Below, piece by piece: positions 47,201 to 51,364 of a stretch of DNA of 64,000 bases; position 1 is the first letter of the stretch, and each line of letters starts with the position of its first letter. The DNA is taken from the NCBI GenBank assembly GCA_037039925.1, contig JAXRKP010000467.1, positions 102,501 through 166,500 on the forward strand, written 5' to 3'. The DNA is from Doris montereyensis (Eukaryota > Mollusca > Gastropoda > Nudibranchia > Dorididae). Under the pieces are notes generated by a model. That model searched no databases. It had not been told where the DNA came from and was given only the letters and a program-made list of their open reading frames with translations. The translations under genes and the position numbers were made by a program.

Positions 47201-48127
47201 GAGAATTCCCACATTACTGATGAAATGGACAGTGGTGATGCTCCACATTATGGAACTGGAAATTCCTACATTACTGATGAAATGGACAGTGGTGATGCTC
47301 CCCATTATGGCACTGAGAATTCCCACATTACTGATGAAATGGACAGTGGTGATGCTCCCCATTATGGGACTGAGAATTCTCACATTACTGATGACATGGA
47401 CAGTGGTGATGCTCCCATTATGGGACTGAGAATTCTCACATTACTGATGTCATTGACAAGGACAGTGGTGATGCTTCACATTATAGAGTAGGGAATTCCC
47501 GCATTACTGATGAAATGGACAGTGGTGATGCTCCCCATTATGGAACTGGAAATTTCCACATTACTGATGAAATGGACAATGGGGATGCTTCACATTATAG
47601 GGCAGGGAATTCTCACATTACTGATGAAATGGACAGTGGTGATGCTCCACATTATAGAGTAGGGAATTCCGCATTACTGATGAAATGGACAGTGGTGATG
47701 CTCCCCACTATGGAACTGGAAATTCCTACATTACTAATGAAATGGACAGTGGTGATGCTCCCCATTATGGAACTGGAAATTCCTACATTACTGATGAAAT
47801 GGACAGTGGTGATGCTCCCCACTATGGGACTGGGAATTTCAACACCACAGATGGAGAGGCTTCGCTTGAAGTTAAAAAGCTTGCAAAACTTCCGACTTGT
47901 CTGACGACATAGACAGTGGTGAATCTTTTGATGAAAATACTACTAACTCGGCTCATAGTCCTGTAATAAATCAAAGCTTGGGAGGAGACAAAGACAGTGG
48001 CCATGGTTCATGTTCTAGTTCTGGAAATTCAGACCAAGGAAAGGATGAGGATTATGATGGGATGTCTCATATTCTTTGTACTGATGGTAAACTGAGCATA
48101 AGTGAAAGTGATGGCCATCATTGTTGA
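5652..48127 (+). CDS. FN3-domain type I membrane receptor, class I cytokine receptor-like (5' part off-window)
   Basis: Spliced gene fragment with exons 5652-5841, 32180-32298, 35117-35279, 42778-42874 and 46790 onward, each with GT-AG borders. Exit and entry phases match at every junction: 1, 0, 1, 2. The product is the end of one FN3 domain (LNPHTNYTITV, then SDLWSDP, a degenerate WSxWS-like segment), a second FN3 domain split over two exons, an extracellular stub, a 20-residue hydrophobic membrane span, a basic stop-transfer (CARRYRKH), and a long cytoplasmic tail. Two exons per FN3 domain with phase-1 domain borders is the arrangement known for vertebrate class I cytokine receptors. No signal peptide or N-terminal domains are visible, as they lie upstream. 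The tail holds a 57-bp repeat that breaks the frame. Another FN3 receptor class cannot be excluded. Confidence 0.7.
5889..5965 (+). mobile_element. pogo/Tigger-type transposon end, solo
   Basis: TA then CAGTCAAAGCCGCTTTATTG, followed by sequence that is a diverged match to the reverse complement of 16455-16575. Only one end is visible here. Confidence 0.5.
6340..6450 (+). repeat. Dispersed ~110-bp repeat, copy 1
   Basis: 'ggttggcggagctactggtaggtcctac' leading to 'gatcaccacaatggtgg' and 'gtaaatttcaatc'. The same sequence occurs inverted at about 9125-9262 and 15108-15235, and in part at 13890-13975. No coding potential or tRNA-like head was recognised, so the family type is unknown. Confidence 0.6.
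6480..8495 (+). mobile_element. RTE-like LINE, 5'-truncated decayed copy
   Basis: Nearly colinear with 25896-27989. It has lost the endonuclease and carries many frame breaks. Fragments include EEIQTAIRNVKLGKAS (start of the reverse transcriptase), FGKTESDLQSN just after the position of the catalytic Asp pair (the ADD itself has decayed to 'gtctatgattta'), and YNYLGVMINSE. The 3' end shares 'aaaggtagaatgggaactgataaag' type sequence with the second copy. It cannot encode an active enzyme. Confidence 0.8.
8510..8845. repeat. Tandem repeat, ~45-bp unit
   Basis: About seven copies of a unit reading 'cttatgtcacacacagtaatataagaaatagacgtggtcac', with small indels and one unit lacking the central part. 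It abuts the 3' end of the LINE copy, as if seeded there. Confidence 0.9.
9110..9262 (-). repeat. Dispersed ~110-bp repeat, copy 2
   Basis: Inverted relative to 6340-6450. It shares 'gtgaatgaagaagtaacagc' and 'aggacctacc...gcaccaccaacc'. Confidence 0.6.
9263..9863. other. No gene recognised
   Basis: AT-rich DNA with scattered gat/atg-rich simple sequence (about 9410-9560 and 9598-9625). No exon-like segment, transposon terminus or RNA gene was seen. Confidence 0.4.
9885..10190 (-). mobile_element. tRNA-derived SINE family A, copy 1
   Basis: Colinear, in inverted orientation, with the copies at 45790-46088 and 54290-54585: a degraded head (about 10140-10190), then 'gtgttccttgggaaagacac', 'gggtacaatcactatcttgg', 'agactagcgtcctgtcca', 'ttccacttcatgctatag' and the tail 'ttgaaggaactttaatcc'. 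The A-box region of the tRNA-like head is eroded. Confidence 0.65.
10191..12300. other. No gene recognised
   Basis: AT-rich intronic DNA of the receptor gene. At 10340-10500 there is a short imperfect ~36-bp repeat (gctgacaagcccatg-type, with 'gaagccacaggagc'). Open frames at 10445-10795 and 10910-11242 show no family features and no splice context that would make them credible exons. Confidence 0.4.
12310..12570. repeat. Trinucleotide microsatellites
   Basis: (CAT)n near 12314-12340, (GTA)n near 12500-12535 and (TTA)n near 12537-12566, separated by unique AT-rich sequence. Confidence 0.85.
12710..13625 (+). mobile_element. CR1/Jockey-like LINE, 3' part of ORF2
   Basis: The reading frame at 12835-13278 encodes the region after the catalytic motif of a non-LTR reverse transcriptase: INWFHMNCMQANPEKFQ, then KLLGIEIDYQLKFDAH and FHTFILSNFNFCPLAWHFC. 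A frameshift follows, and ALRFIYNDYSDTYEGLLE plus the C-terminal NYIPEHLRSE region continue to about 13620. The endonuclease and the YADD motif are absent. It is a decayed 5'-truncated copy inside the receptor intron. Confidence 0.8.
13880..13975 (+). repeat. Dispersed ~110-bp repeat, partial copy 3
   Basis: 'cctatttctttcctttcc...cttgcagtttcctcttcattcaccctaagatct' is the + strand equivalent of 15135-15215. Only the middle of the element is kept. Confidence 0.55.
14100..14936 (-). pseudogene. P-element/THAP9-like transposase C-terminal fragment
   Basis: A 167-codon open frame (14430-14933) contains the signature of P-element-family transposases: ILNQDYIENLFAVIRNKRG, the NPNPQKFRLALRQ segment, and ENMEAHISGYILPKI near the end. 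The catalytic RNase H-like core lies N-terminal to this in the family and is not visible here, so this is a fragment. The sequence down to about 14100 may be its decayed 3' region. Whether it belonged with the THAP exon at 3650-3861 cannot be told from one window; more than 10 kb and a host exon lie between them. Confidence 0.75.
15100..15235 (-). repeat. Dispersed ~110-bp repeat, copy 4
   Basis: Shares 'gtgaatgaagaggaaacagc', 'aaataggacctaccagtagc' and 'accgccaacc'-like ends with the copies at 6340 and 9110. Confidence 0.6.
15236..16450. other. No gene recognised
   Basis: Intronic DNA with a short at-rich simple patch near 15600-15665. No exon, transposon end or RNA gene was identified. Confidence 0.4.
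16455..16575 (-). mobile_element. pogo/Tigger-type transposon end, solo
   Basis: Ends ..AAAGTGGATTTGACTG followed by TA. The reverse complement matches the start of the element end at 5889 (CAGTCAAATCCACTTTATTG). The partner end was not found nearby. Confidence 0.5.
16578..18514. other. No gene recognised
   Basis: AT-rich receptor-intron DNA. The longer open frames at 17828-18055 and 18086-18292 have no recognisable domain. No inverted repeats were noted. Confidence 0.4.
18515..19115. repeat. Pyrimidine-rich 26-bp minisatellite, ~23 copies
   Basis: Unit 'caatctattgtcttcctttcttccta' (26 bp), with a 25-bp variant and a few substitutions. Because 26 is not a multiple of three and no frame contains a stop, all three + frames stay open for 185-222 codons with the same repeating peptide. 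The + strand is strongly pyrimidine-biased, so purine triplex structure is possible. It is not a gene. Confidence 0.95.
19116..20371. other. No gene recognised
   Basis: AT-rich intronic DNA between the 26-bp minisatellite and the MITE. Frames up to 85 codons exist but lack family features. Confidence 0.4.
20372..20877. mobile_element. pogo/Tigger-like MITE, 506 bp
   Basis: Flanked by TA on both sides. The left end reads CAGTGCAATCCCCCGATAAC and the right end is its inverted match (..GTTATCGGGGATTGCACTG). Sub-terminal 'gtcgttatc' blocks are repeated several times. TA target sites and CAGT termini fit the pogo/Tigger branch of Tc1/mariner. It has no coding capacity. Confidence 0.85.
20880..22330. 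other. No gene recognised
   Basis: AT-rich intronic DNA. The frames at 21405-21605 and 21530-21787 look like chance open stretches. Confidence 0.4.
22331..22640 (+). mobile_element. tRNA-derived SINE family B, copy 1
   Basis: The head carries a pol III A-box-like TAGTCCAGAGG and a B-box-like GGTTTGAACCT about 45 bp apart, as in a tRNA gene. The body reads 'accccatggtccaggtagg', 'gcacggtaaagatcccttgg' and 'accccgagatcaccttagttg', and the tail is (aaatc)n. The second full copy is at 35985-36285, colinear over about 300 bp. Confidence 0.8.
23038..23110 (+). repeat. Retroelement 3'-tail-like repeat
   Basis: 'gaattatttgtatagcgccgatatccac...gtgctcaatgacactttaca' resembles the 'aatttataaggcgcattatc' element at 48830. 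Both look like degraded tails of a dispersed family. Attribution is tentative. Confidence 0.35.
23150..23232. repeat. (CA)n(TA)n compound microsatellite
   Basis: About 10 CA units followed by about 30 TA units. Confidence 0.95.
23560..24002 (-). mobile_element. CR1/Jockey-like LINE, 3' half (reverse transcriptase)
   Basis: Read leftward: HNDIVCSLQDNENVELLLL, then DLSAAFDTIDH (motif A, catalytic Asp), KYGVPQG, and after frame breaks YADDTQLYF (motif C; the codons for YADD are at 23620-23631). It is the continuation of the 5' half at 29979-31950. The reading resumes correctly across the Polinton insertion, using one copy of the TTGATA duplication. The element is decayed by frameshifts. Confidence 0.85.
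23997..24002. repeat. 6-bp target-site duplication TTGATA, left
   Basis: Identical to 29973-29978. It flanks the Polinton termini inside LINE coding sequence. Confidence 0.8.
24003..24110 (+). repeat. Polinton left terminal inverted repeat
   Basis: Inverted, diverged match to about 29865-29972, including 'gtctagaccac' and 'aacctttgttaattttc'. It lacks one AGT triplet present at the right end. Confidence 0.8.
24305..24330 (+). repeat. Long poly-G run
   Basis: About 24 consecutive G residues ending in 't caagag'. It may form a G-quadruplex, and assemblies often misjudge the length of such runs. Confidence 0.9.
24679..24690. repeat. 12-bp target-site duplication, left
   Basis: atcagctgttat, identical to 27990-28001. 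Confidence 0.8.
24691..27989 (+). mobile_element. RTE-like LINE, near full length (3.3 kb), frame-broken
   Basis: A 12-bp direct repeat (atcagctgttat at 24679-24690 and 27990-28001) flanks the element, which gives its exact limits. The order is a short 5' region with two ~75-bp repeats (about 24755-24890), an AP-type endonuclease (TWNVRAINGKELE, then ILAITETKK), then a reverse transcriptase with SGFRPGRSVQDHIF, FIDLEKAFDTV and SFADDLVLFG (codons about 27148-27177), and the C-terminal YGSETWTL and RWFGHVNRM blocks. A TGA at 27028-27030 and several frameshifts kill it. About 3.3 kb with one ORF suits the RTE clade; the clade call is by eye. Confidence 0.85.
27990..28001. repeat. 12-bp target-site duplication, right
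   Basis: atcagctgttat, the partner of 24679-24690. Confidence 0.8.
28002..28545. other. Non-coding Polinton interior
   Basis: AT-rich sequence between the RTE-like LINE and the first Polinton ORF. No coding segment was recognised. Confidence 0.4.
28548..29083 (-). pseudogene. Uncharacterised Polinton protein in two frames
   Basis: Two consecutive - strand open frames (28880-29083 starting MRNKPDSIYFLY, and 28548-28859 containing SEKESYTFIPND). They are Lys/Glu-rich and appear to be one protein split by a frameshift in a poly-A tract near 28890. The start overlaps the end of the preceding frame (29073), as is common in compact viral-type gene arrays. I do not recognise the family, and the link to Polintons is by location. 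Confidence 0.45.
29073..29180 (-). pseudogene. C-terminal remnant of a further Polinton protein
   Basis: The last ~30 codons before the stop at 29073 (FNIKITDQNNIPLDLRGEE..) do not belong to the ATPase. They look like the end of a separate protein, with the IPLDLRGEE type of ending that may come from a capsid-related gene. That is a guess. Its N-terminal part is missing, apparently deleted so that it now follows the ATPase directly. Confidence 0.35.
29180..29837 (-). pseudogene. Polinton A32-like DNA-packaging ATPase, broken
   Basis: The start codon is at 29837. A Walker A motif, GKSGCGKT, lies in a hydrophobic context (about 29725-29768). An in-frame TAA follows about 10 codons later. The next frame holds LMIFDEVLLEKQ (about 29390-29430), a Walker B segment, then the TCGRH motif at its end, another stop, and the conserved C-terminal NFICLFKQDN and DHVSMDMDYDE blocks. 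FtsK/HerA-type ATPases of this kind drive genome packaging in Polintons and related dsDNA viruses. At least three stops or shifts leave it non-functional. The breaks are described as seen; no reading was restored. Confidence 0.8.
29865..29972 (-). repeat. Polinton right terminal inverted repeat
   Basis: Inverted partner of 24003-24110. Its outermost bases read AGTAGTAG on the - strand. Confidence 0.8.
29973..29978. repeat. 6-bp target-site duplication TTGATA, right
   Basis: Partner of 23997-24002. Confidence 0.8.
29979..31950 (-). mobile_element. CR1/Jockey-like LINE, 5' half (endonuclease and start of RT)
   Basis: Read leftward from about 31900: VCNKVTLVNEYIVTSDIDAI (start of the endonuclease), a 26-bp minisatellite interruption (31215-31625), then the Pro-rich RPPPPGKN site, SLGDFNVHVNN (catalytic Asp of the endonuclease, about 31091-31120) and ISDHHGV. 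After this come the linker and RT entry (SFSKFCHLDHIPTDILKSC at 30058-30414, then YRPVSNLNF). It stops at the Polinton and resumes at 24002. Several stops and frameshifts show it is dead. Confidence 0.8.
31215..31625. repeat. 26-bp minisatellite inside LINE endonuclease sequence
   Basis: About 16 copies of 'gttgcaacgaaattgaaatgtgtact'. All three - frames stay open across it, giving 132-243-codon frames with repeating QQYTFQF/CNSTHFNF/ATVHISIS blocks that join the endonuclease. It lies just N-terminal to the conserved RPPP segment. Confidence 0.95.
31950..32179. other. Intron end before the FN3 exon
   Basis: Unique sequence including the acceptor region 'gggttttctcag' that defines the exon start at 32180. 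Confidence 0.5.
32180..32298 (+). CDS. Receptor exon: N-terminal half of the second FN3 domain
   Basis: 119 bp, acceptor ttttctcag, donor AAT|gtaagt. It enters in phase 1: the G from the previous exon plus CT makes Ala. It exits in phase 0. The peptide NVSAAIYGDTKVNVTWDAL carries the B-strand Trp typical of FN3, followed by VIFWCLWKSEYHCLN. The frame upstream of the acceptor is closed by TAA, which supports this start. Confidence 0.75.
32640..32768. repeat. CT/TTC-rich microsatellite
   Basis: (TC)n then (TTC)n runs. Confidence 0.9.
32800..32945 (-). mobile_element. tRNA-derived SINE family A, partial copy
   Basis: Contains 'tttcccaagtaacacaacatc', 'ctttgctaggattcaaaccc' (B-box region inverted) and 'ccgaacaactcagcc', matching the 5' half of family A copies in inverted orientation. 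Confidence 0.65.
33148..33275. repeat. (CAGA)n / (GA)n microsatellite
   Basis: Long run of 'acagacagacag' with 'agagacag' interruptions. Confidence 0.95.
33475..34215 (+). mobile_element. Non-LTR reverse transcriptase fragment
   Basis: 33483-33560 encodes VVGTPQGDSLSPILFLIYLEN (reverse-transcriptase motif B region). It is followed by REIVYTDDVDFI, where the catalytic Y-A-D-D has become Y-T-D-D, and after shifts by the AFHRKQLRKMF-type C-terminal segment near 33985-34015. It differs from both the RTE-like and CR1-like copies in this window. It lacks endonuclease and the upstream fingers. Confidence 0.65.
34216..35116. other. No gene recognised
   Basis: Intronic DNA between the LINE fragment and the next receptor exon. 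No repeat family or exon was identified. Confidence 0.4.
35117..35279 (+). CDS. Receptor exon: C-terminal half of the second FN3 domain
   Basis: 163 bp, acceptor ccctttacag, donor GAGG|gtaagt. It enters in phase 0 and exits in phase 1. The peptide includes YVALEIPSLHPASSYMFGVS, the FN3 L-x-P-x-x-x-Y F-strand pattern, and ITWTICTYVVEG at the domain end. No WSxWS motif survives in this domain. Confidence 0.75.
35391..35795. repeat. 78-bp tandem repeat, 5 copies
   Basis: Unit contains 'gccatttcattcaaagtccc', 'ccttgggagcatacagtaaa' and 'acagcctagtaaacgcttcc'. It is 78 bp, so the frame LLAGHFIQSPSQLPWEHT.. stays open through all copies. Single related copies lie at 42275-42330 and inverted at 46490-46570, so the array grew from a dispersed element. 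Confidence 0.9.
35796..35984 (+). repeat. Dispersed element body adjoining SINE B
   Basis: 'gatctttccttacctatagctgagtactcattttcacctgagt..gaggaaa' also occurs at 42350-42405 after the same upstream unit, so the two loci share one longer dispersed repeat. Confidence 0.55.
35985..36285 (+). mobile_element. tRNA-derived SINE family B, copy 2
   Basis: Colinear with 22331-22640: tRNA-like head with B-box GGTTCATTCCC, then 'cccctggtccaggtagat', 'gttaaagatcccttgcc' and 'accccgagatggccgtagttg'. It runs directly into the 27-bp minisatellite. Confidence 0.8.
36290..37495. repeat. ~27-bp minisatellite, 1.2 kb
   Basis: First block (36290-36690) is units of 'gatgcatctgtttgtgaggacttgtat' (27 bp). The second (36690-37260) shifts to 'agacatctttttgtgaagatttgtaag' and 'agtcatccttttgtgaag' variants, and the third (37260-37490) to 'atgcatctttttgtgaagatttgtaag'. 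Higher-order blocks of variants suggest successive local amplification. A 415-codon - strand frame and several shorter ones are by-products. Confidence 0.95.
37496..39355. other. No gene recognised
   Basis: AT-rich DNA. 37945-37985 ('agataagataagataattttattgatc') resembles a retroelement tail. No exon was found. Confidence 0.4.
39360..40610 (+). mobile_element. LINE with RNase H domain (I/Jockey-like), 3' part
   Basis: Fragments in changing frames: KLYKAL and YGS near 39440-39490 (the C-terminal YGS box of RT), LDPIHHQGLRIALGAFRTS, then an uninterrupted RNase H domain at about 39950-40405. Its acidic residues are visible in YIDGSK, VELHAILLAL and WTDSLSALQGL, and the final WIPGHVGINGYESADKLAKEA holds the His and Asp. 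A Cys-poor remnant of the terminal zinc segment (SRLYIGHS..LTQGFLL) follows to about 40600. The RNase H part is surprisingly well kept compared with the rest. Confidence 0.75.
40611..42265. other. No gene recognised
   Basis: AT-rich, unannotated. 'ggttgccatggtaacggcggccatgttg' near 40633 looks like part of a dispersed family, but I found no second full copy. Frames at 41658-41876 and 41828-42013 have no family features. Confidence 0.4.
42270..42480 (+). repeat. Dispersed element related to 35391-35984, plus a SINE B head fragment
   Basis: Shares 'cccttgggagtatccagtg', 'agcaacccagtaaat', 'gcctatagctagatactta' and 'ttgagttcagtgaggaaa' with 35391-35870, then 'ctctgtagtccacaggtaagg', like the SINE B head. 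Confidence 0.5.
42778..42874 (+). CDS. Receptor exon: transmembrane segment
   Basis: 97 bp, acceptor gtgtttttag, donor ATAG|gtaagt. It enters in phase 1 (G|CT again gives Ala) and exits in phase 2. AEEWEKN is followed by the hydrophobic span ILLPVLVVVAMIAIIGIVWW and the basic CARRYR, so the orientation is N-out/C-in. Confidence 0.8.
43140..43565 (-). mobile_element. RTE-like LINE, internally deleted copy
   Basis: Read leftward: VPDDWEKVSHLPIHKKGSTM and ECSNYKGASLLRVPGKVYAK (RT entry). After about 65 codons it jumps to the 3' terminal region (matching 27800-27960), so most of the RT is missing. Same family as 6480-8495 and 24691-27989. Confidence 0.75.
43566..44770. other. No gene recognised
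   Basis: A segment reading MSDHRSVFWAV near 43754 resembles the end of a LINE endonuclease, but the support is too short to call. The rest is unannotated. Confidence 0.35.
44773..45710. repeat. 43-bp tandem repeat, ~21 copies
   Basis: Unit contains 'aaaggcatactctacactgt' and 'aatgtatttgttggtcattg'. Variants acgttg/acactg alternate in blocks, with a few units carrying 'aaagtaggcat' or a short insertion. No open frame is of interest. Confidence 0.95.
45790..46088 (-). mobile_element. tRNA-derived SINE family A, best copy
   Basis: On the - strand from 46088: A-box TGGCCGAGTGG, then B-box TGTTCGAATCC about 50 bp on, a tRNA-Ser/Leu-like head. The body follows: 'cacttaactcgcatttttcc', 'gggtacaagcactagctttgg', 'ctagtgtcctgtcc', 'gttccacttcatgctatag' and the tail 'gaaggaactttta'. 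Other copies are at 9885-10190, 32800-32945, 53221-53350 and 54290-54585. Confidence 0.85.
46490..46570 (-). repeat. Single copy of the 78-bp-type dispersed unit
   Basis: The inverted match includes 'catttcattcaaagtcc', 'tcaactcc' and 'gggagcatacagtac' from the 35391 array. Confidence 0.55.
46790..47087 (+). CDS. Receptor exon: juxtamembrane and cytoplasmic tail
   Basis: Acceptor tcattgtag, phase-2 entry (AG|G gives Arg). It encodes RKHAKTFRFPAENLIKIP, then an acidic stretch with two Tyr motifs (DKYSEM, HYMRV). ENLIKIPTI sits where a JAK-binding Box 1 would be, but it is not a clear Pro-x-Pro Box 1. In the genomic frame the ORF runs into the first 57-bp repeat in a hydrophobic frame and ends at TAG 47085-47087. 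The neighbouring frame reads the repeat as acidic DSGDAP units, so a frameshift or an unseen splice event probably separates this exon from the rest of the tail. Confidence 0.65.
47030..47850 (+). repeat. 57-bp coding-type repeat (VNTR), ~14 units
   Basis: One frame of the unit reads DEMDSGDAPHYGTENSHIT (19 residues), with variants HYRVGNS and HYGTGNS. The 57-bp length is a multiple of three, which suggests selection on a reading frame at some time. At least two units have 1-bp losses (near 47412 and 47670) and one junction has extra bases (near 47450), so the acidic frame moves through all three phases: about 47054-47412, 47515-47670 and 47685-47912. Confidence 0.9.
47897..48127 (+). CDS. 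Receptor C-terminal tail end (frame-displaced)
   Basis: Open frame beginning within a degenerate last repeat (SDDIDSGESFDENTTNS), ending HHC and TGA at 48125-48127. It is acidic and Ser-rich, with DKDSGHGSCSSSGNSDQG. DSGHGS fits DSGxxS, the phosphodegron bound by beta-TrCP; IFNAR1 is the known cytokine-receptor example. A TAA just upstream in this frame (about 47870) means it cannot be read directly from the previous frame. It is probably the true receptor C-terminus, reached by a corrected frame or splicing. Confidence 0.5.
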   Translation: MSDDIDSGESFDENTTNSAHSPVINQSLGGDKDSGHGSCSSSGNSDQGKDEDYDGMSHILCTDGKLSISESDGHHC

Positions 48128-48790
48128 CGATTATCATCCAAAGTAAAACGCACAAGGAGAAATAGACAATACTGATGAACTGTTAAGCACTCAATGAGAC
48201 ATAGACACTGCTGATGATTGCTTTCTTTGTCGTCTTTTTCTTTTAATTAAAAAGAAGTGTACATGTCAAACATGAGGTTGGTGATATCAGTGGGGAAGAA
48301 ATGGGTCGTTTCTCATTTCATTGCCAACCACAATAGTCATAATGATATTGTTCTTTGACAGGTCTTCAGTCCACCAAATTATTGTCACTGATAAAATTTC
48401 TTCCTTTGATTGGATGTGGTAGGAAAAAGGCAATGTTTCAACTCTGTATCATTCCCGAATGTGAATGTCTCTTGCACTGCTTTCAGAGGATACAAAGCGA
48501 GTCACTATCTGCAAACCAAAGCATCTTTTTCCTTTTTAGTAGGGTTTTGAAGGAATACACTAGTTTGTCACAGAGCCTACCGCCACTAAAATCTGTGACG
48601 CGTAATTCCAGAGACCTAAGGTGAAATCCTCCCAGGATCCCACATCGCCGCACCCTTCTCGACTGTCCCTTCAGTCACTAAACTAACTAGAGCCCAGCCC
48701 CAATAATGGCTGGGAACTTTCCACTTAACGAACAATGGCAAACCATCCCTGTATCTTTTGGGATAATCAAGAATTGGCATTCAATAGCTT
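48128..48790 (+). other. Probable receptor 3' untranslated and downstream region
   Basis: Follows the TGA at 48127. No further exon or convincing polyadenylation signal cluster could be fixed. Confidence 0.35.
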
Positions 48791-48794
48791 TTTT

Positions 48795-49165
48795 TACTAT
48801 TAGTAATAATCTAATAATAATAATAATAATAATATGAATTTATAAGGCGCATTATCTTAGCATTAAAAGCTCTATGCGCCGTACAAGACAATTCATATAT
48901 TTTAAAACATATTATTATGATTGGAATAAAATCAAAATTAAAATTACCATGCATACATTAAGAAAAAGTCGACCTAAAACTAAAAAGATGGGTTTTAAGG
49001 TTCTTCTTGAAAGATTCGTAAGACGAAGACAATTTACACAAATCACTGAGGTCATTTCATAAATGAGGAGAACAGACTGAGAAGGCTCTATATCACCCGT
49101 ACGCGTAAACGCACGAGGCACGAATCTAACTGAATATTTAACCAGTGCCATAGCTAATCACGTTT
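48795..49165 (-). repeat. Dispersed retroelement-like repeat
   Basis: (TAA)n followed by 'atttataaggcgcattatc' and 'tctatgcgccgtacaagac', the kind of AATTTATAAAGCGC tail seen on many invertebrate LINE/SINE families. It resembles 23038-23110. Confidence 0.45.
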
Positions 49166-49597
49166 TTGGGGATACTTTTTATTTCAATTCCACTGCCGTC
49201 AAAACGATAAAGAAGTGAACCAAAGATTTATTTATTTATTTCTGTCATATATGGACAAAGTTTACAGTAATAAATATTGGTTTGTCTCCCCTTTGAGTGT
49301 GTGCATCTGTCTGAATCATAAGCAGCTATGATTTCTTATTCTTACTCATTCCCTTGTTTCACATAACATTTGTTCTGGAGTTAGACTATAATTATTCAAT
49401 TTGCAACCTTCCATTTCCATAAAAGTTGTTGATACCATGTAACATATACAGTTTGTCATCAAATGGGCATACATAAGCGTATTATAGTTAAACATCACAG
49501 ATGTGATTCCGATATCTTTGTCTTCCTTCTTCATAATAACACTATCCAACTCAATTCGTGCACTGGCAGCATGTATATTTTGATTGAACCGAAAATA
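49166..49597. other. No gene recognised
   Basis: AT-rich intergenic DNA. The 67-codon - frame at 49346-49549 has no family match by eye. Confidence 0.35.
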
Positions 49598-49880
49598 CTA
49601 ATCCAATTTTAGCTTTAAAGTGATGTGTTTAATTCTGCTTTTAAAGTCTTCATTACTACTGCTGAGTTTTATTTCTGTTGGCAGTCCATTCCTCAGCCTT
49701 ACTGTACTAGGGTAAAATGAGTTCAGGTGATAATCAATGGTTGAGGATGGAACCATGTATGCTTGACAGCCTGATCTGGTTGTTCTTGAGTTACGTTTAA
49801 GCTGATCTAATGGAATAAACAAAACTTGTCCCTCTTAGTTGATCGACGAGGTGCTCCTGGGTCATGCTGACCGAGGTCAG
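49598..49880 (-). mobile_element. CR1/Jockey-like LINE ORF2 C-terminal tail
   Basis: The frame at 49598-49822 reads FIPLDQLKRNSRTTRSG, then NSFYPSTVRLRNGLPTEI and EDFKSRIKHI. The F-P-x-T-x-R-x-W/R-N-x-L-P pattern followed by FK is the usual end of these ORFs. Only the terminus is present. Confidence 0.75.
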
Positions 49881-51080
49881 CAAAGGGCCACCAGGTAGCG
49901 CTCACTCCCTGCTAGCTTTGCCGCCCTTAACGGTAATTTAATGGTCCAATTAATCAGCTATTATCTGGCTAAGATAGCCATCAACAGCAAATGTAAATGC
50001 TTCCCCAACTTTAAAGAGAGTGCTGCAATAGACTGATGAAAGAAAATTATCAAGAAGCGTTTCGTTTCCACACATTCAAGACCTTTATAAATATTAGGTC
50101 CATCATTTCAGTACAAAAACAGACATAGAGTATTAAAAAAAAAGCTTTAACACAAAACCTAGGCATACTTTAACAAAACAAGGACAATACATACAGCTAT
50201 ATGCTTTCAAAAAGACATTTTTGCAGTCATCAGTATGAACAGAACAATATCGATTTTTGTAGTACTCCAATAATGAGACTAACACTCAGGAAAAATAACA
50301 TTGTAGGAGCAACTCTTAAAACACAATGAAATAAGATATGTATCACTATGTACATTTAATGTTACTTGCAGTTTGCAGGTAGATCTGCCTGCATGCACCA
50401 GGGGGCTGTTTTTCTAGTATTTGTGCATTTATTATGAATTTCATTCTGATTTGTGAGTTTATAATGCCTCGTGCTCGTCTCTGTATCCTTGCAATTACCT
50501 AGTGACAGCTTTCCGTTTCCTGTTCACCCAGCAACCCACGCCCGAATTTGTACTGTTGTATATGTTTGGTGCAATGGTGCTGATGGGAGAAAAACTAGCC
50601 TCTTTCTTAGCCGTTCTGGAATTTTTTGAAGCAGCCTCTTGGCCTCTTGGTCAGAGACCACTTTAGCAGTAGCAATATTACTAATATTAGCCATATTTCA
50701 TCGCTGAAACTGAAGGTAAGAATACGATGTTTGGTTTCAACATCAACAGCTTATGAGACTTTATTTTTAGATACACATGTTATAAAAACAGCATTACTAA
50801 AAATGTTAATATTACTATTGGTTTGTTTATTTGTTTACTTTATTCAGCAATTGCTCTTTGATATTCTTTTGTAAAGCATTTCCTCATGGAAAGGGGCACT
50901 ATATAAATTTTGCATTATTATTATTATTTAAATCCCTTTTACTTTTACAGGAATTGTCCCTTTAACTTTGTCTGACATATCACCACATAATCTAATTTTC
51001 ATGTTTTCACTTTTTCATCCAGCCATAAAATAATCACTTATTTGCATAGATGATTTTAATCTATTTTTTTGTGATACAAT
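49881..51080. other. No gene recognised
   Basis: AT-rich intergenic DNA. 'ggaaaggggcactatataaattttgcattatta' at about 50888-50925 is a retroelement-tail-like remnant. Confidence 0.35.
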
Positions 51081-51084
51081 AAGT

Positions 51085-51345
51085 TAGAGAAATTGTTACT
51101 ATTAGTTTCAGTCGAAGGTTGCTTTAAGGTGATGTGAACTGGAGAAAGTGTCATTATTATTAGTTTCAGTCGAAGGTTACTTTAAGGTGATGTGTACTGG
51201 AGAAATTGTCATTATTATTAGTTTCAGTCGGAGGTTACTTTAAGGTGATGTGTACTGGAGAAATTGTCATTAACATTAGTTTCAGTCGAAGGTTGCTTTA
51301 AGGTGATGTGTACTGGAGAAATTGTCATTATTATTAGTTTCAGAT
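51085..51345. repeat. ~62-bp tandem repeat, 4-5 copies
   Basis: Unit contains 'ttagtttcagtcgaaggttg' and 'ctttaaggtgatgtgtactgg'. Copies are nearly identical. Confidence 0.9.
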
Positions 51346-51364
51346 ATACCTCATTCGAGCCCTC

